Position numbers and translations under genes: made by a program. From NCBI RefSeq assembly GCF_050948215.1, contig NC_135158.1, forward strand, positions 4,139,822-4,203,821: a stretch of 64,000 bases of DNA. The letters are read 5' to 3'. The notes under the pieces are model-generated. The model did not search any database. It was not told where the DNA came from and was given only the letters and a program-made list of their open reading frames with translations. This DNA is from Halictus rubicundus (taxonomy: Eukaryota > Arthropoda > Insecta > Hymenoptera > Halictidae). Positions 47,701 through 61,600 of this stretch are shown here, in pieces. Position 1 is the stretch's first letter, and every line of letters starts with the position of its first letter.

Positions 47701-50700
47701 GCGATCCATCCCCGTTTCCCGTTCTTCTTCATCTGTCACGCGGAGCCCGCCGAAAGATCGGAGAACAGGAATTCATGTTTGTCTTTGCGGCGCGATTAAC
47801 GCGTCCCCGGAGACAGAGACATCGCACGCTCGCTGCCGTTCTCTTAATCCCTGAGGAGATTAACATCGACTCCGTCGAACAAGAACCACGGAAATGACGA
47901 CGCCGCATCCCGCGACGATGAATGCGCCCCGGAGAAACCGGGCACGATCCCGGCGAAATGGTTCTTTCAATTTCACGCGCGATTTTTCCGCATGCCGGGG
48001 CGCATTTCGAAAATCATCGCCAGATTGCTTTGCCTCCGTTGGGAAATAATTTAAGGAATTTGGACACGGCAGATGCTGTTCTATGAAGCATGATGCATGC
48101 AGCTCGACGTAAATTGTTGAAAATTAGCGATTCTCTGGGAATTTATTTATTAAGCCGTCGAAACGAAAACGTGCCGGCGCAGGCCCGCAGATTTGCGATA
48201 CCTCCACGGTTGATTGCCCGCGCCTCTCGCTCCCCGGATAACAGTTGCATAATCCCGCGACGAGGTTGTGACCGTTCAGCTTCGGGGTACGCCTCGTAAT
48301 CGCGCGACAGCAAAAATCACACCGGTTGCTCAAGTTTCCGCGTGGTACCAACCACGCTCAACTTCGGAAACTCGGAGGCGGACGATTTAACAGGTTTATG
48401 TAAGAGGTGGCAGCGACTGTGCCGCTCGATCGCTTTAGAAGGTCGAAGAGAGTGAATGTCGATGCATCGGTAGTTGTTCTGCGACCGGGGATGGGCACGA
48501 GCCTCTTTCGAAGTAGGGACATTACCTTCTTATAAGTCCCATCCGTTCAAAAAACAAAAAAGTTACAAATTCAAAGAATTTCTCTCTGAGAAAAGAACTA
48601 ATTTAATACGTCAAACAATAGCTTAGATAGTTGCTTTACGGGTGGGAGTGAACGTGAGTCTATATGGAAGCAAGGAACTTATTCTTCTTATGTCTTCTAC
48701 GGGTCAGAAGTAAAGGATATTTAATAACTGAGTTACATAAAATTTAAAGTCATTTTATATTACATCGAAACTTGTACGAATGGAAGCGAGCATGAACCTA
48801 TTTGGAATCACGTTACTCTACCCCCAATTTCAAGAGAAACTCGATCGAACGGAAGAGTCCACATAATTTTAACGTTAATTTTACTGTGGAAGTACGAAAT
48901 CCGTCGCGAAACAGGACAGAACTCTACAAATTCACCTAATGTCTATGGTTATCTACGATTTTGTAGCTCGTGGAAACTCGGTTTGTTTAAGTCTTCTCCG
49001 TTGATTGTTCAAGCCGGAATTTCTTCGAATGGGAAGCAGGTGAGTCGCGGAGGAGCGTGTCGTCTTAGATCCACAGACGTAACGTGAAAAGTTAAATTAA
49101 ACTTGTCCACGGTGGAAACGTTGGAGCACCCATTTTGTCGCGGTAAGATTCAACGTCGAGAGCGTCGCGCAATCAAGATACGTGACCGAAATTGCTGGTT
49201 ACGGAAAACTGTAAACAGTTTAACAACGGTTTCTAACGCGTGCATTACTGTTAGACAGGCATCAGAGAAAATAGTGGGATCCCGAGAGACACCGGTAATT
49301 ACCACGCTGAAAAAGAAACGACTTCCCTCTGCCCGCGCCGGTAGTCGGATCAACCTGGGGCGGGCGACCTCCTGTCGATCCTCGATCCCTGATCCTCCGT
49401 GCCAATCTATTTCTCGTGCCAATTTGTCCGGCGATTTCACTCTTTCTCAACTTTCGATGAGTCTCGGAAACTTTCCTGGAATAATTGTTAAGACATTGTT
49501 TCTGATCCAGTGGCAGCGAATGTGCAATCGTTTTTCGACGCGCTTCGGTGCATTGTGTTTCGTTTGGATACGGTATTCGACAAGTGCGTTGTCCGTACAC
49601 CTGTTTCACCAGTTTCTACGATTTTTCAACGTGTCTCTCGGGCTCTCAATTCAAGCAAAATGTCTCGTGAAACATTCTAAGAAGCTTGGATAATGTTTTA
49701 TTTATCTATGTGTTCGGAGCGGGACCGAGAAAAATAATTGCACCAGATTTTTTTGAGGGAGAAATAATGGTCGAGACTGGCGAAACGGTTAATAAAGATT
49801 GTTTCCGATCGATGGCGGCATCGGAAGATGGCGCAAAGTACAATAAATAAAATTATCGGCCAGTGCAAACGTCCAGTGCCCGTGTAACTCGGTATGCGAT
49901 ACACCTGATAAACGGCTGTAATTTTTCACACGACTCTTTAGAGGCGGTAAAGCGAGGTCGCGTCGATGCGCGGCCACGCGGTAGATTTCGATAAATATTT
50001 TTTACGAGGACGACTCGTAATTTACGAGGACCAAGAGAGTGAGAGAAAGACGGTGGGGGAGAGGACCAGTGGTCGCAGGATGTTCATGGGACTTTCCATG
50101 CAGCACCCTCAAGTGTAATTTCGTTTTAACGAGGATTTATGCCGGCAGCTTTAAGCAATATTAGAGCACGTCCTGGCCGCGACCCTTTGTTTCTACAAAT
50201 TATTTAAAACTCCTTCCGCTCCACGACAAGGTCACCCTCCATCTCACTGTAATCCCCTCGACAAATAATTATCTCTCGCCCCCCCCCCCAACCTCTGCAT
50301 TCCACTCGTACTGCCCTCCTTTCGGACTATAATTGCTTCTTTGTATGCAAAAACCGAGCCGGGATACAGCATTAACCGTACAAATCTCATTTTCCCGGTT
50401 GTCACAAATCTTCTTGCCCTGTGATAATCGTGTGCATGCTTCAGCGACTGCGGTATTGCTATTAAACATGTCCAAGATCGAGTCCGAATGATTTCAAAGA
50501 TTAGAGCACAGTTTTTTTTTTATATATTAAAAATATAAAACTGTAAAACTATCAGAATAATTTAGAAACACTGCGATATCGCTCTCACTCAATGAAAATG
50601 ATTAAAAGAGAAAAGTAATTTGGAAATCGGCTACAGAGCTCTAAAAAGTATAGACTACACCGTAGTAATCATAGAAGAGGATTAAAGAAATTGTTTCTCA

Positions 50701-50940
50701 ATTTTCTCAGTCAGAAATTACAGCTCAGTCGCATCTGTTTTCACTCGAGTTTTATAATTACCGTGGAATTTTTACCAGGACTAATAAGGGGTAGTTGAAA
50801 CTGCAATTGGCAAAAAACGAAATACTCCGAAGATTACTACCTCTATCACCTTTATTATTTATTATTCTTCAAAGAAAAACATTAATTCTCCGTTCGCATT
50901 AAAATTCTCATTTCAATCAACTTTATGCAACTGGCATTTG

Positions 50941-50961
50941 TATATATATATATATATATAT
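50941..50961. repeat. (TA)n microsatellite
   Basis: Ten uninterrupted TA units are directly visible. Confidence 0.9.
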
Positions 50962-52008
50962 TATTTAATTCCCTCAAACTCGTTCGCGTTTAATATCATT
51001 TCATATCAAGCTCATTGATGTGTGAATGATTTTCTTCACAATGCAACCGTTGATACGTTCAATCATCGGAACGGTCGAATACTTTCTCCGCGCAACATTA
51101 ATTAAAATATCCTTGACCAAATATTGTAGACAAACAGCAGCATGCGAGCAAGACAATTTCAGCTCGTTTCCATCAGCCGTGCTGATGGAATAAATTAATT
51201 AAATTAATTACGACTACTTACCGCGCGCAGAATCGAGTTCCACGGCAGCCCCTGCTGTCCGAGTTATTATACTAACTCCTCCCATGTCGCCGGGGCGAAT
51301 TTCGCGCGCAATTGTTACACGATTCCCGTTGCAGCTTTAATGGTAAAAACGTCGACCGTGTCGAACTGTCGTAATTAGAAAACCGATGTCATTAGATCGA
51401 ATGAAGGCGTCGCGCCGCGAGGTTCGTTGACGATTCGCCGAATACATTGCGAGTCGCCACCGATTCGTTGCTTAATTGTTGTTTCGGGTGGGGATAGTCC
51501 GTTGGATTTCGCGAGCCGATTGGACAGGTATTCTCCGCAATTACCGGCGAAAACCGCCGAGCCCCGTGCTAATCGAGAAAATAATTACGCGGGGCCGGAG
51601 GGACGCGTGAGAAATTGCGATTATACTTTTCGCGCAGGGAGCGCCGCCGCGTTGGTACAATTATGTTATTGCTTTTTCCGGCACGTTCCCGGCTGCCCGT
51701 TTCCAGCCGTCTCGCTTTCACAGCGGAATCAATTTTTCAAACGACCGACCCTCCGCCCGTGTTTTATCTGCTATCGCAACTACGCGACGAGTTGCGTTTA
51801 TCGGACCCGCTGCCGTTTCGGTCGGCGAAACGCTCCGCTTTGTCCTCGAACATCGTACTTGCTACGTGTTCCTAGCTTGGCGAACTGACTTAGATATCGC
51901 CGGAGCAGGGAAACTTCTTTGTCACCAAACATACTGCAGGTCCCTTCCATTGTTCGGCGAAAATGGTTGGTCGATTCTAAAGCATTTCTAGGGACTCTTT
52001 GTTTAACG

Positions 52009-52745
52009 ATAGCAAGCTATAAAAATTAACAAACGTGGCTTGGATATGTATGAATAAGCATGTAAAGTTTCACAAAAATAAATCTTCTGGTTCCTCGGGA
52101 AAAAATTCCCCAATCCTACCCTCCCAACAGGACGAAGAATGGGAACCACCTGTGAATAACCTTTTTTTTTACCATGCTCATCCTGGGCGAATAATTTCTA
52201 AAGTTTTAAAGCTAACAGTATAAAAAAATTCATAAACACGGTACATACATGCATAAACAATTCTGCAAAGTTTTGCAAGAATACATTCTCCAGTTTGCTG
52301 AAAAAAAAAACTCTTAAGTACCACCCTCTAAACAGGAATGAGAACGACCTCTAGATAACGCTGTTTACCATTTCTATTCCCGGATGAATAACTACTAGAC
52401 TTTTACTGCTATCAGCGTAAAAAACTTCACAAACATGGTCCATACATACATAAACAACCCTGTAAAGTTTTATAAAAATACATCGCTCAGTTTCTTAAAA
52501 AAATTCTCAAAGTCCACCATCCAACATTAAGAACGATCTCCGAATAACATTTTCTACCGTGCCTCTTCCTGGATGAATAGTTTCTAGAGTTTCAATGCTA
52601 GCAGGATAAAAAAATTCACAAATTTATTCCAGACATATGCAAATACCTCTGTAAATTTTTATAAAAATATATGCTCCAGTTTCTTGAAAAAAAATTCTCA
52701 AAGTCCATCCTCACAAAGGACGAGTGCGTGGACTTTGAGATCCCA
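52009..52745. repeat. Tandem array, nearly four units of ~190-200 bp
   Basis: GCTANCAGNRTAAAAAAATTCA marks unit starts near 52009, 52211, 52408 and 52597. Each unit then shows ACATRCATAAACAA, CTGTAAAGTTTTATAAAAATA, CCAGTTTCTTGAAAAAAA, a CCACCCTC...AGGA block and TGGATGAATA. The last unit is cut short at about 52745. This is the best conserved of the long-unit arrays. Confidence 0.85.
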
Positions 52746-55527
52746 CCTTGAAGGGTTGCATCTTTCGCTGTTCAATATTAAGGGAACGCTGTCTGGCATC
52801 TTCTGTACCGAGCTCTAATTGTCCCGACTGAAAAGAATGTCCGATACTGGATTCCCAATTACGGGTTTCGTTTCTTTTCACGGCAGCAGCCGGCGCGGTA
52901 ACTAACGAAAGTCAAACTGAACAGCGTGGGTCCTTCGTCGCGCGAATTCCAGTCGCGGAATCCTCTTACGCGCTTCTTCCCTCTTCCCCCCGAGTACTTA
53001 TCTGCCTCGAGCATCCTGTATCGCAACGGTGGCCACCGGTGCCAACGTTTTCCTTGAAACGAGCCAGCTGCAGAACGATCGTGGCCGCTCGTTTACGAGG
53101 CTCTCCACGTGCTCGCTGAAAGTCTGAGAGCCAACAAAGGCCGCTGGCAATCCGCGAAACTGTCGCCTCGCTCGTTCCGCCGCCCGGAGCCGCGCATAAA
53201 TTCGCACTGTCACAGATAGCGTCCCAAACGACTGTAATCCATGAAACGTCCTGTACACAACATCCCGCCGGGACAATCCTTCCTTCGAGACGCCGCGCCG
53301 CTGGAAATCGTTCGATTTCCCCCCTTTTTAACTGTCCCATAGCCTGTTGAATGCACCCCATAAATCCTCCCAAGTGGACAGCAACACGGCCATGTTTATT
53401 GCAAATTAAACTATAGTGCTGTCGCTCGATGATGATACATTGACTTGCTTGAAAAGGAAATGGAGTTTTGGGATTGGACTGTGTACTTAATGCATTTATG
53501 AATAAAATGAGTATATTTAATGTAACCAAGCTGGGAAAGACGGTGAAATTTAGGAACTGCTGGGAGGCAGTGAAGATTCAAGTAATTAAAGGGTATTGTG
53601 TAGCATGTATTGTCTCCGATTTATTAAAATTAGTAAAGAAAGATGAAAGAAGGAACTTATTGACACATCCTTACTCGTTAAAGGATTTTGCAACGGAGCG
53701 CATTTATAGCACATGAAAGACCCCAAGGAATTTCGAAAATAAAAGATTTTATTTTGTCTCAAAAAGAGCGTCGCTCGTTAATTGGTCCCGATGAAACATA
53801 ATCCCAAGTTTTCCGTCGTTCTGTCCGTTCGCGTCGCCTATTTTTTAACTAGAAACCACACGGACGCAACGTATCGGTAATTAATCGAGGGCTGATTCAT
53901 CGGGTCGCGACGAAAATTCCGCTCGTTTGCGCGTTTGAATTTCATTCGGAGCCCGGGCTCGGACAAATGAAAGGCAATTGATCGCCGGCACGAATTGCTC
54001 GTTTGCCTGTAATCCCGTTTCGCGGCTGTTCTTTCGACATTGTGGACGCTCGATGGAAAAACGGGAAAATCTGTGCGCCCTTTGTCCGAGGCCCGACATT
54101 ATCCGCCGTCTTTTCAGTCCCGTGCAAACAGATCGATCGGTGGACTTGGGAGATTGGTATTTAATGCTGCTATTAAATGAGCACTCAAGTGTGCCAAGGT
54201 TTCGTGGTTTCATTCGACAAAGGCGGGTTGTGGCCTGGGGGCCATTTTGCCGCCGAAAATTCGCAGCTGCTCGTCCGACGACGATCAGACGCTCAGACGA
54301 TATATTTTTATTTATCCAATTATATATCGAACGATTGTCAAATAGAATGTTATCTGGAATCGATGTAGAAATTATTTCGCGAACTTTTGGCAGCGTAGAA
54401 GTGGCTAAGAAGCGTTTGTGCGTTTCGAGGTTACGTTAAAAACAGGTTTTAGCTGCTCCCTGGATTCTGGTGTACTTGCTCTTCGTTTTCTGAGTTAACG
54501 GTGCGTGTAATCAAGATGTATAACAGTAATAATGTAGATTTTAAGACCGTACGATCATCTAGAAACAGGCTAGAAGCGTTTCATCTGAATGTTGGCGAAT
54601 CGCCGGCAGGCTATCGCTAAACACGGAAAAAGTACAGGAACCAATGAAATCTCAATAAACCGAAATTACGATGTTTATGAGGGATCTCACGCTCCTTTCA
54701 AACGCAGGCAAACCGAGCTCACGCGGTTATTCAATCGACCGCAACCGGGGAATTATAGCCCGCAATGATGGTATCAATATTTAATTATGAACCAGGTGGA
54801 GCGTCGATTTCAGTATTTGATTATAAAATAATCAGGTTACCGATTTCGATATTCAATCGGAGAATAAACCCGCGGATAATTCCGGCATAATGGGCCCCGG
54901 GAAGTGATCGATGCTATTGCTTCCTGCGGATAAAGCCCGTTTTAATAAGAACCTTTTTTTTCAGCGGATGGATCCGCTCGAAATAAATCACCGTTGATCC
55001 CCCTCCGGTACTCGTGGAAGAGAGAGACGCGATAAATCCGCGGCCCGGCGAAGATCACGGGAGATCTCTCGCGGCGAATCTGAAATGGCTAATAAGTTTC
55101 CGAGCGAGGAGGTTCGTTGGCGAGAAACCTCGCTATCGTCTCGCTTAAATCAGCCTGGATGCCAGGAGCCGGCGTCCCCAGACTCTCTCGAAACAGTTCC
55201 TCTCTTTCTACGAGCCTCTCTCGGCTCCCAGCGCTCCGAATTCCCAGATGACCGTGCCCTTCGGAGACCTTAATGCCCACAATTGACCGGCAGACCGGTC
55301 GCCATCACAAAGAGGACACTGCTCTTTCTATGAACTCATGGCGCCGACTGCTGTATAATCAATTTTAGGAGCTTGCTTTCTCCGGCTTCGGCCAGCAACC
55401 GCCAATTTATATACTTCATTAAGATCGCTGGATAATCGTCCACTTTCTTGCTGATTTCAGTATTCTGTCGAATATTCATTCCTACGTTTTCTTTCAGCAA
55501 TTGCAGCTTCTCTATATAATTGCAATG
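52746..55527. other. Non-coding stretch, no gene recognised
   Basis: A GC-rich block at 52900-53340 carries a 187-residue minus-strand frame (52966-53529) with no recognisable domain. An acceptor-like CCTTTTTTTTCAG ends at 54964, but the following frame has no donor. No repeat was noticed. Confidence 0.45.
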
Positions 55528-55640
55528 ATAAAGACGTGCAAAAATTCACAAATGTAGCTGAAATATATACCAACAACCCAGCAAGGTCGAATAAAAATAT
55601 GTCATTTAGTTTCTTAAAAGAAAATTGCAATGGACAAACC
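55528..55640. repeat. Isolated, diverged copy of the 52-kb array unit
   Basis: GATAAA...AAAAATTCACAAATG, then CGAATAAAAATATGTCATT and AGTTTCTTAAAAGAAAA, follow the same order as in the array 3 kb upstream (AAAAATTCACAAAT, TATAAAAATATATGC, AGTTTCTTGAAAAAAAA). Identity is about 70 percent by eye. Confidence 0.55.
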
Positions 55641-58009
55641 CTCTGAATAATTTTTCCGACCAGACTACTTCTAAGTCTGAAATTCCCCAGGAAGTAATTC
55701 TCCATAAAATGTCCAATCATTACCGTTGACCAGCAAACGTTGCAAAGAACTCTTTCTAGTCCATCAATCGATGAATCATCGATTGCTTATCAGAGTTGTT
55801 CAGAATAGTTGCCTGAAATGACTCGACAAAGCCGGCAACATGTAATTTCCCATTAATCCGAGTTTCTCGAACTGCATCGATGTCCACGGTCTCTCGGCGT
55901 TGTTACATGCAGCTTGCACCGAGTGAGTCAGCGTTTAAAGTGGGCCATTGACCCAGTAGACGGAGAGCTCGGGGAACTTTTTCGACACCCTGTATTTGCT
56001 TCCGCGAACAATTCCGCTCCCTCTTGTCCCTTCGTTGCTGCGAGTGAAGGTGCGTGTCCACTTCAGAGTGAAACCGTTGGGAATTGTTCTCGAGAGTGTT
56101 CCTCGCGAGTGGATATCGTCGACTATGGAGAAGCGACGATTTTCTAGCTTGCGAGAGTGTGTACGCAACGAAAATGGAGAGCTGCCTTGTCTGGGACCAG
56201 AGCTTAGCTATCCTGAGAGCCAATCATCGTCAAAGATCCATACATTTTAGTCTCGCTTCATCCTGAACTCAGAAGCGGAGGGAAACTTTTGGAAAGTAAC
56301 AATAAGAGAAATTCCAGAGAGTAGCAAGTCAATTTTTGCGATTTTGAGATTTCTATCAGTGTTTACCTGAGTGTAAAAAATTTCGAAAAAACTCTCAAAT
56401 GGATATAGCGAACGAAGAATGCAATAATGCCTGACTATCGAGAGAAACTCCGAAATGAACAGACGCCTTAAGGCTCTTAGGCCGCGCACGGCTCGTCCAT
56501 CAGACAATGCATAATTTGTTTTGTCCCGCCGCGCGGCGATTTATTGTCGTGAGAAGAGGAACCGGATACGCGGCGATCGATGCGTGTATCTCTGGTATAT
56601 GTATACCTGTTTCCTGGAGCATCTTTCGCCGAGCATGAATATTTACGACGCCTTGAGATGGTCAGGATTAATCCTAATTCATGTATACCTCAAATACAAT
56701 ATGCACCCGCGCCGCTTTCGCCGCAATTTGCATAAAAGTTAATTCGATGCAAATCCTTGCAAATCCCGATGTCGAATTTAATACGTTAATACCCGGTGCA
56801 CGCGAAATCCGCGGCCAGGATCCCTCATACGAATCAGCAAATGCGAAAACCGGGACGCGTGGAATAAAATAAAAACGAATCTCTCCCCATTCACCCCGTT
56901 TCCCATTGCTTTCATCGCCGTTGCGCGCAGTTGCGTTTGTGCCGCGAATAACCGAACGAATTTATATAACTGCTTATAATAATTCGTGAAACGAACAAAT
57001 TCACAATATTTCGGGCCGGCGGCTGCCAGTGTATTTTATATGATAAATTTTCAAGTAAATCTTCTTCGCGGCACGGTTTTCGCACGCGGTGATTTCATCG
57101 CGCTTTTCCAGCCGGCGAAAGTGTTTTCAGAAGCGGAAAGCGCATCGAGGCAGGTCCGCGGTTCGAAACAATACCGCGCGTCGATCGAGTTCGTTTCCTT
57201 CCCGGCGAGCATCGCGTCACCTTTATGGAATGCTCCGCGGCAAGGTCTGGCTATCCGACTTTTACGCTCGCGACGAAGAAAGGAGGAAGGCAACGCTCGC
57301 CGACGTCTGCGGGGGCGGCAGCGGCGGCACGGCCGACGCTCGACATCAAAGAGACTGGCTCGGTAAATCATGCCCGACCGATGTACGGAAGCGTGAAGTT
57401 TTACAAACGAAAGATAGGAGAGCCCTGTGTCTGGGGGCTTGGTTTGCATCCGACAATCGATGCACACCTCCCTTGCGCGCGCGTCCCTCTCAGCCACCGC
57501 GACACGCGTGCAATTTGTATTTGCCGCGGACCGCGTGAATGGATCTGCCAACGTTGCAGATGCCTCCGAACACCGGGACCGTTGAACTGTTGGTTTTCTT
57601 GATTGTGATAAATTGCGCCGCCACTGTGTCTAACGTGCCGGGCTGTCTGCAATTAAAAACGGACCCGTGAGTAATTGTTCCGGAGCTCTGGGGAATTCTC
57701 ATTCGCGTGTGTAATGTTCCGTGCCGGAAAATAGACGATTCATTCGATCAGCGAATTTATTATAAACCACTTTTCCGTGTAGGTCGATTTTATAAGTGGG
57801 TGCTAAGAATTTTTAAATCAAGAATTCAAAATAGTCTGAAATGCCACAACATTAGGAACGTGTTTTAATTTTGACAACAATTTTAACATAATTTCCAAAT
57901 AATTCATTTTATTCCAGTATACTCGTCCCACCCAGCCAAGTGGTTAAATATTGTCATGGAATCTCATTCTAATCGCGTCGTATTGTGAAAAATATCGCAG
58001 CGTCTACAA
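55641..58009. other. Non-coding stretch, no gene recognised
   Basis: GC-rich blocks at 55900-56240 and 57000-57560 have overlapping frames on both strands but no recognisable product. GACACCCTGTATTTG near 55985 resembles the terminus motif at 23501 but has no partner nearby. Confidence 0.45.
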
Positions 58010-58680
58010 GTTGTGTTAGAAGACAAAGCGGTGCGAAAGCTATGCGAACTAATCGTAATTCAACCAACAAAATTAGTATCAATTAGCGAACAATTCAGAG
58101 TGTCGTGAAACGGAACGGCAGCCAGGTCGACAAACTGTCAAAAAATTGCAGTGAAACACTCTCCAGTCCTGCTGTTCTGGAAGTCAAAGTGGCCCTAAAG
58201 CTACGCAACCGGTCTCTCACGCTCATTTAGTCCAGAATTTAAATTAGCCTCATCATTACGCAACCAGATCGCTCAACACTGAAAAAGGTACACGTAAAGA
58301 ATCCGGTCCTGTTGGTCTCGAAGTCAAGTTAGGCAAAAATACAACACGCTACCAAATTCCAATTTAGCAAAAACGTGCACTAAAACGGTCTCGTCTTGCA
58401 CGGAATTTAAATTAACCCAATCTTGATGCAAATGCGTTGTCTGATCCCAAAAAGAATGATGGAACGATTATGTTGGTCTGCAAGTCAAAGTAGCTAGTAA
58501 AAAATCGAAGCCATGAAATTAAAGTCTAATCCAGTTGTGTTAATTTCTAAATCAATTTGGACCCAAATACGTGCAACCAAATCCTCTAAAACAGTTTCAG
58601 CTGGTACAAACTTGAAACCACCATAAACTTGACGCAATCAGGTCGCCTAACAATCGAACAAGTAAGAAAATGACAATCGA
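58010..58680. repeat. Degenerate tandem array, about four units of 140-165 bp
   Basis: GAAGNCAAAGTGGC recurs near 58019, 58180, 58318 and 58481; the later copies are preceded by CCTGTTGGTCT. ACGCAACCAGRTCGCTCAAC recurs near 58207, 58257 and, diverged, 58632. Divergence is high. Confidence 0.6.
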
Positions 58681-61600
58681 ATTGTAACGATCCGGAAGTG
58701 AATTCAGTCGAAAAGCCACGAAACCGGTGCATCATCGAAGAAAAGCCGATCTTGGTTGCCTGCTGCGCAATCCTCGATCGTTTTGTATGCAAATTCGAAT
58801 ACCTATGCAGCCCGGTTGTATCTGGCCGGGGTTGCTAAATTCATCGGCAACCTGGCAGCGTGCGGATTTCATCAGTGACGTATAGAATCTCCATCGATCT
58901 CTCGCTCCCTCTCTCTGAACACATACACCGTAGGCTGCAAAAGCGAAGAACTCGTTTCGTTGGAGATCGCTTCAAAGCAAATTTGCCTGTTCATGCATAA
59001 TAGATAAATCCGGACGCGTGACGAGGGACGTTTTGTTTGCAAATCGCATCGGGGCACGCGCACTTGGCTCCGTGGCAATGAACCAGAGAGGTACACACCG
59101 GAGCGGCGCGGCGGGAGCAAGTAGCGCGCCAAGAATTTGAAATGTTTTCGGCTCGACGAAGGTCGACGACCCTCGGGGATCGATTCTCGAACCTGTTTAC
59201 CGCGGGGCCTCGTTACGACGGCTGGCCCGAAACACGCCGGCTTTGAAATTCTTTTATCCGGAACCGGCTAGCCGAAACCTCGCCTCTAACTTTCTCCTGT
59301 TTCGTTGCGTTTTTGTTCCTAGCGGAACGGCCTGCGGGGTAGACTCTATCATCGGGACGAGAGCGTCTCCGAATTTCAATCTTCCTCGTCGTCACACGGG
59401 AAATTAGCCCGCAATTAGAGACGCCAGTGAAAGTGGACAGTCGTCCTGCGACTGTTCCCGGTCTCCGGTGAACCACCTGTAACCGTGTGTTTAACTGTCG
59501 TTAATAACGTGTTTGCCTCCGTTAACTGCGATTTAACTGCCGCTTGCACTTGTTCTTCGCAAAAATCTGGCTGTGTGGTGCACTTCGTAATATGGCTAAA
59601 CAATTTAGCAAGCTTTTTGTTTCACCTTCAGCTTTTTATTTCTTGCCGTGAGACTCCTAGTTAAGAACACTGTTCTTTATTTGTCTAAATTTTAATCTCA
59701 CTGTTCTTTTCGATCATATTTGGTAAAGACAGAAGAACAAAAAGTTGCTGCTGTGTGAACAAAGCCTTACAGTGGCACACAGAAACATGATCGGTTGAGC
59801 CCATATTATTAATATTGTGTAACTGGACTGCAGATTTTATGCATTTATGGCAGAATTGAATAGACGATGTTTGAACAATAGAAAGATTAAGAGGATTTAA
59901 AAGCATCGGTATCGTATCCTGGACTAATTAAAAATCATCAAAGAGATTCATGCAGATTATACTAGCATGTTCGTTTTATTTCAAATCCACGATCACTTCA
60001 TCCTCTTTCACAATACGAGGATTACCGAATGCAATCAATATGTATATTCCTCACAATTTCCACCGCACCGACTCTTTATCCACCGTCTTCCACCCTCCAC
60101 CCTTTCCACCGCAAACGCTCAGCCGAATGCACCAAAAACTGCGTTAGTGCAACAACGTCGACGTTCCCGACGCCAACAAACACCGTCGCGGCAAACTGCA
60201 CTCAATTTCGCTGTAAAATCGAGTTTCCCAGCCGAAGCAAAAGTGAATTACCACGAACCGCAGAAACCTCAGCCCACTGACCACAGCCTCCCCTCAAACC
60301 CAGCTGCCAAATGATTTTTCATCATTCCTCAAATTTTCAAATTCCCAAGCGAATCTATCATTCTCATCGGGCGTCGTCGTCGCAATTCGTCGTGGAATGT
60401 TCAAAGTCAAACGCATCGGTGAACGCAGCTGGGGTCTCGATCTTGAACCTGATACCTCGGGATGGAACGCTTGTGCACACAGTCGGGCGCACGCGGCTGT
60501 CCGAATGCACGCGTCATTAAATCGCGTGCAATCGACAGGTAGCGAGGATTCGCCGGCGATTTAACAGCGGTGCCGATCGTTACGATGATCATGGCCGCGA
60601 GAGGCCTGTCATCGCCCGGTCGAGACAAGCGTCTCAAGAACTTCTTCCTCCGCTGCACGCAACAAAATGCAGCTTTCCTGGAACGGATTAAACGACTTTT
60701 ACCGGTTCGCGAACGGGACCCGACGTTGCCCGAGCGATCCCCCGATAAATGATCGTCAGCGGAGTGTAGCACGTTCCGCGTTCTCATCTTTGTCACCCCA
60801 TAAAGCGTCGAAGCTTCAATTTTCGTGCATGCTGACGCTCTAGAGTGTTTGATTTGTTTGAGCCCGCGCGATGGAGCTTGAGCTTTTGAGGATACTAGCT
60901 TTTTGATTTGAGATGCAGTACAATTTACAATTTGTTGCCGGTTTGTAGCATGGGGAACAGTGTAAATATGTGTTCTATTTTAACAAATAGGATGGTTTCA
61001 TTCAGAAGTTTTTTCTTGACAACGAATCCCCGTTCGGTTGATAAAAATCAGAATATTTCGTCTTCCATTTTTGGAAGGCATTGAATATGAAACTTTCATT
61101 TGTATGCCTAATAATTTTTATACTGTAGATCTTCGCGTTCCTCAAGCTCCACAATATAAAATAGCTGTAATGAGCCAAGCGCCCACGTCTACGTTTTAAA
61201 ATGATTGGAAGTATAATAAGAGATCGCGCGACGGAGGCTAACAGGTTTACCTACTTCTCGGTTGATTTCCAAGCGAAGATAGAACAACGCGAGACCCGTG
61301 TAAAACGGCGGGGACCGCTTAAATTGTTTCGACGCAAATAGGGGATCGTGCGACGGTTGCGAGGCAGTCGACTGTTTGCAGTAGTGTCAAATAAAAATAG
61401 TGGGGACCACTCAATTTTACACGGTGTTCCGGAAAAGTCGTTGACACGAATCGACGCGAGCGCCGAGCTCCCGGTCGTTAAATCAACATAACGCGGCGTT
61501 CGCGCGAACAATCTGCTCTCGGTGCGCCGTCGATGAAGATATTCGGAAGGACCTGTCTATTGCTGGAACCTCCGGAGCCGCTACAGTTCGCACAGATTGG

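Larger units (their letters stand above)
47109..52008. other. Non-coding stretch, no gene recognised
   Basis: Contains a CT microsatellite (47680-47700), a loosely duplicated segment (near 48640 and 48778, ATGGAAGCGAGCATGAACC theme), a C11 run at 50279-50289, a TA microsatellite (50941-50961) and a perfect hairpin at 51168-51190 (TTCCATCAGC-CGT-GCTGATGGAA). A donor-like AAGCAG|GTGAGT at 49030 has no convincing acceptor. The 196-residue frame at 49103-49693 starts at TTG and has no recognisable domain. Confidence 0.45.

Noticed and set aside
49005..49030. Possible 26-bp exon before a GTGAGT donor
   Set aside because: The upstream AG has no good pyrimidine tract and the segment is too short to judge.
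49103..49693. 196-residue plus-strand frame
   Set aside because: Starts at TTG, has no recognisable domain and overlaps equally long minus-strand frames.
52009..52745. CRISPR-like array
   Set aside because: Units are long, diverged and without constant short repeats plus unique spacers; this is a decayed eukaryotic tandem repeat.
52966..53529. 187-residue minus-strand frame
   Set aside because: No domain and no credible start; looks like a chance frame in a GC-rich block.
54965..55050. Possible exon after CCTTTTTTTTCAG
   Set aside because: Two frames stop quickly and no consensus donor follows.
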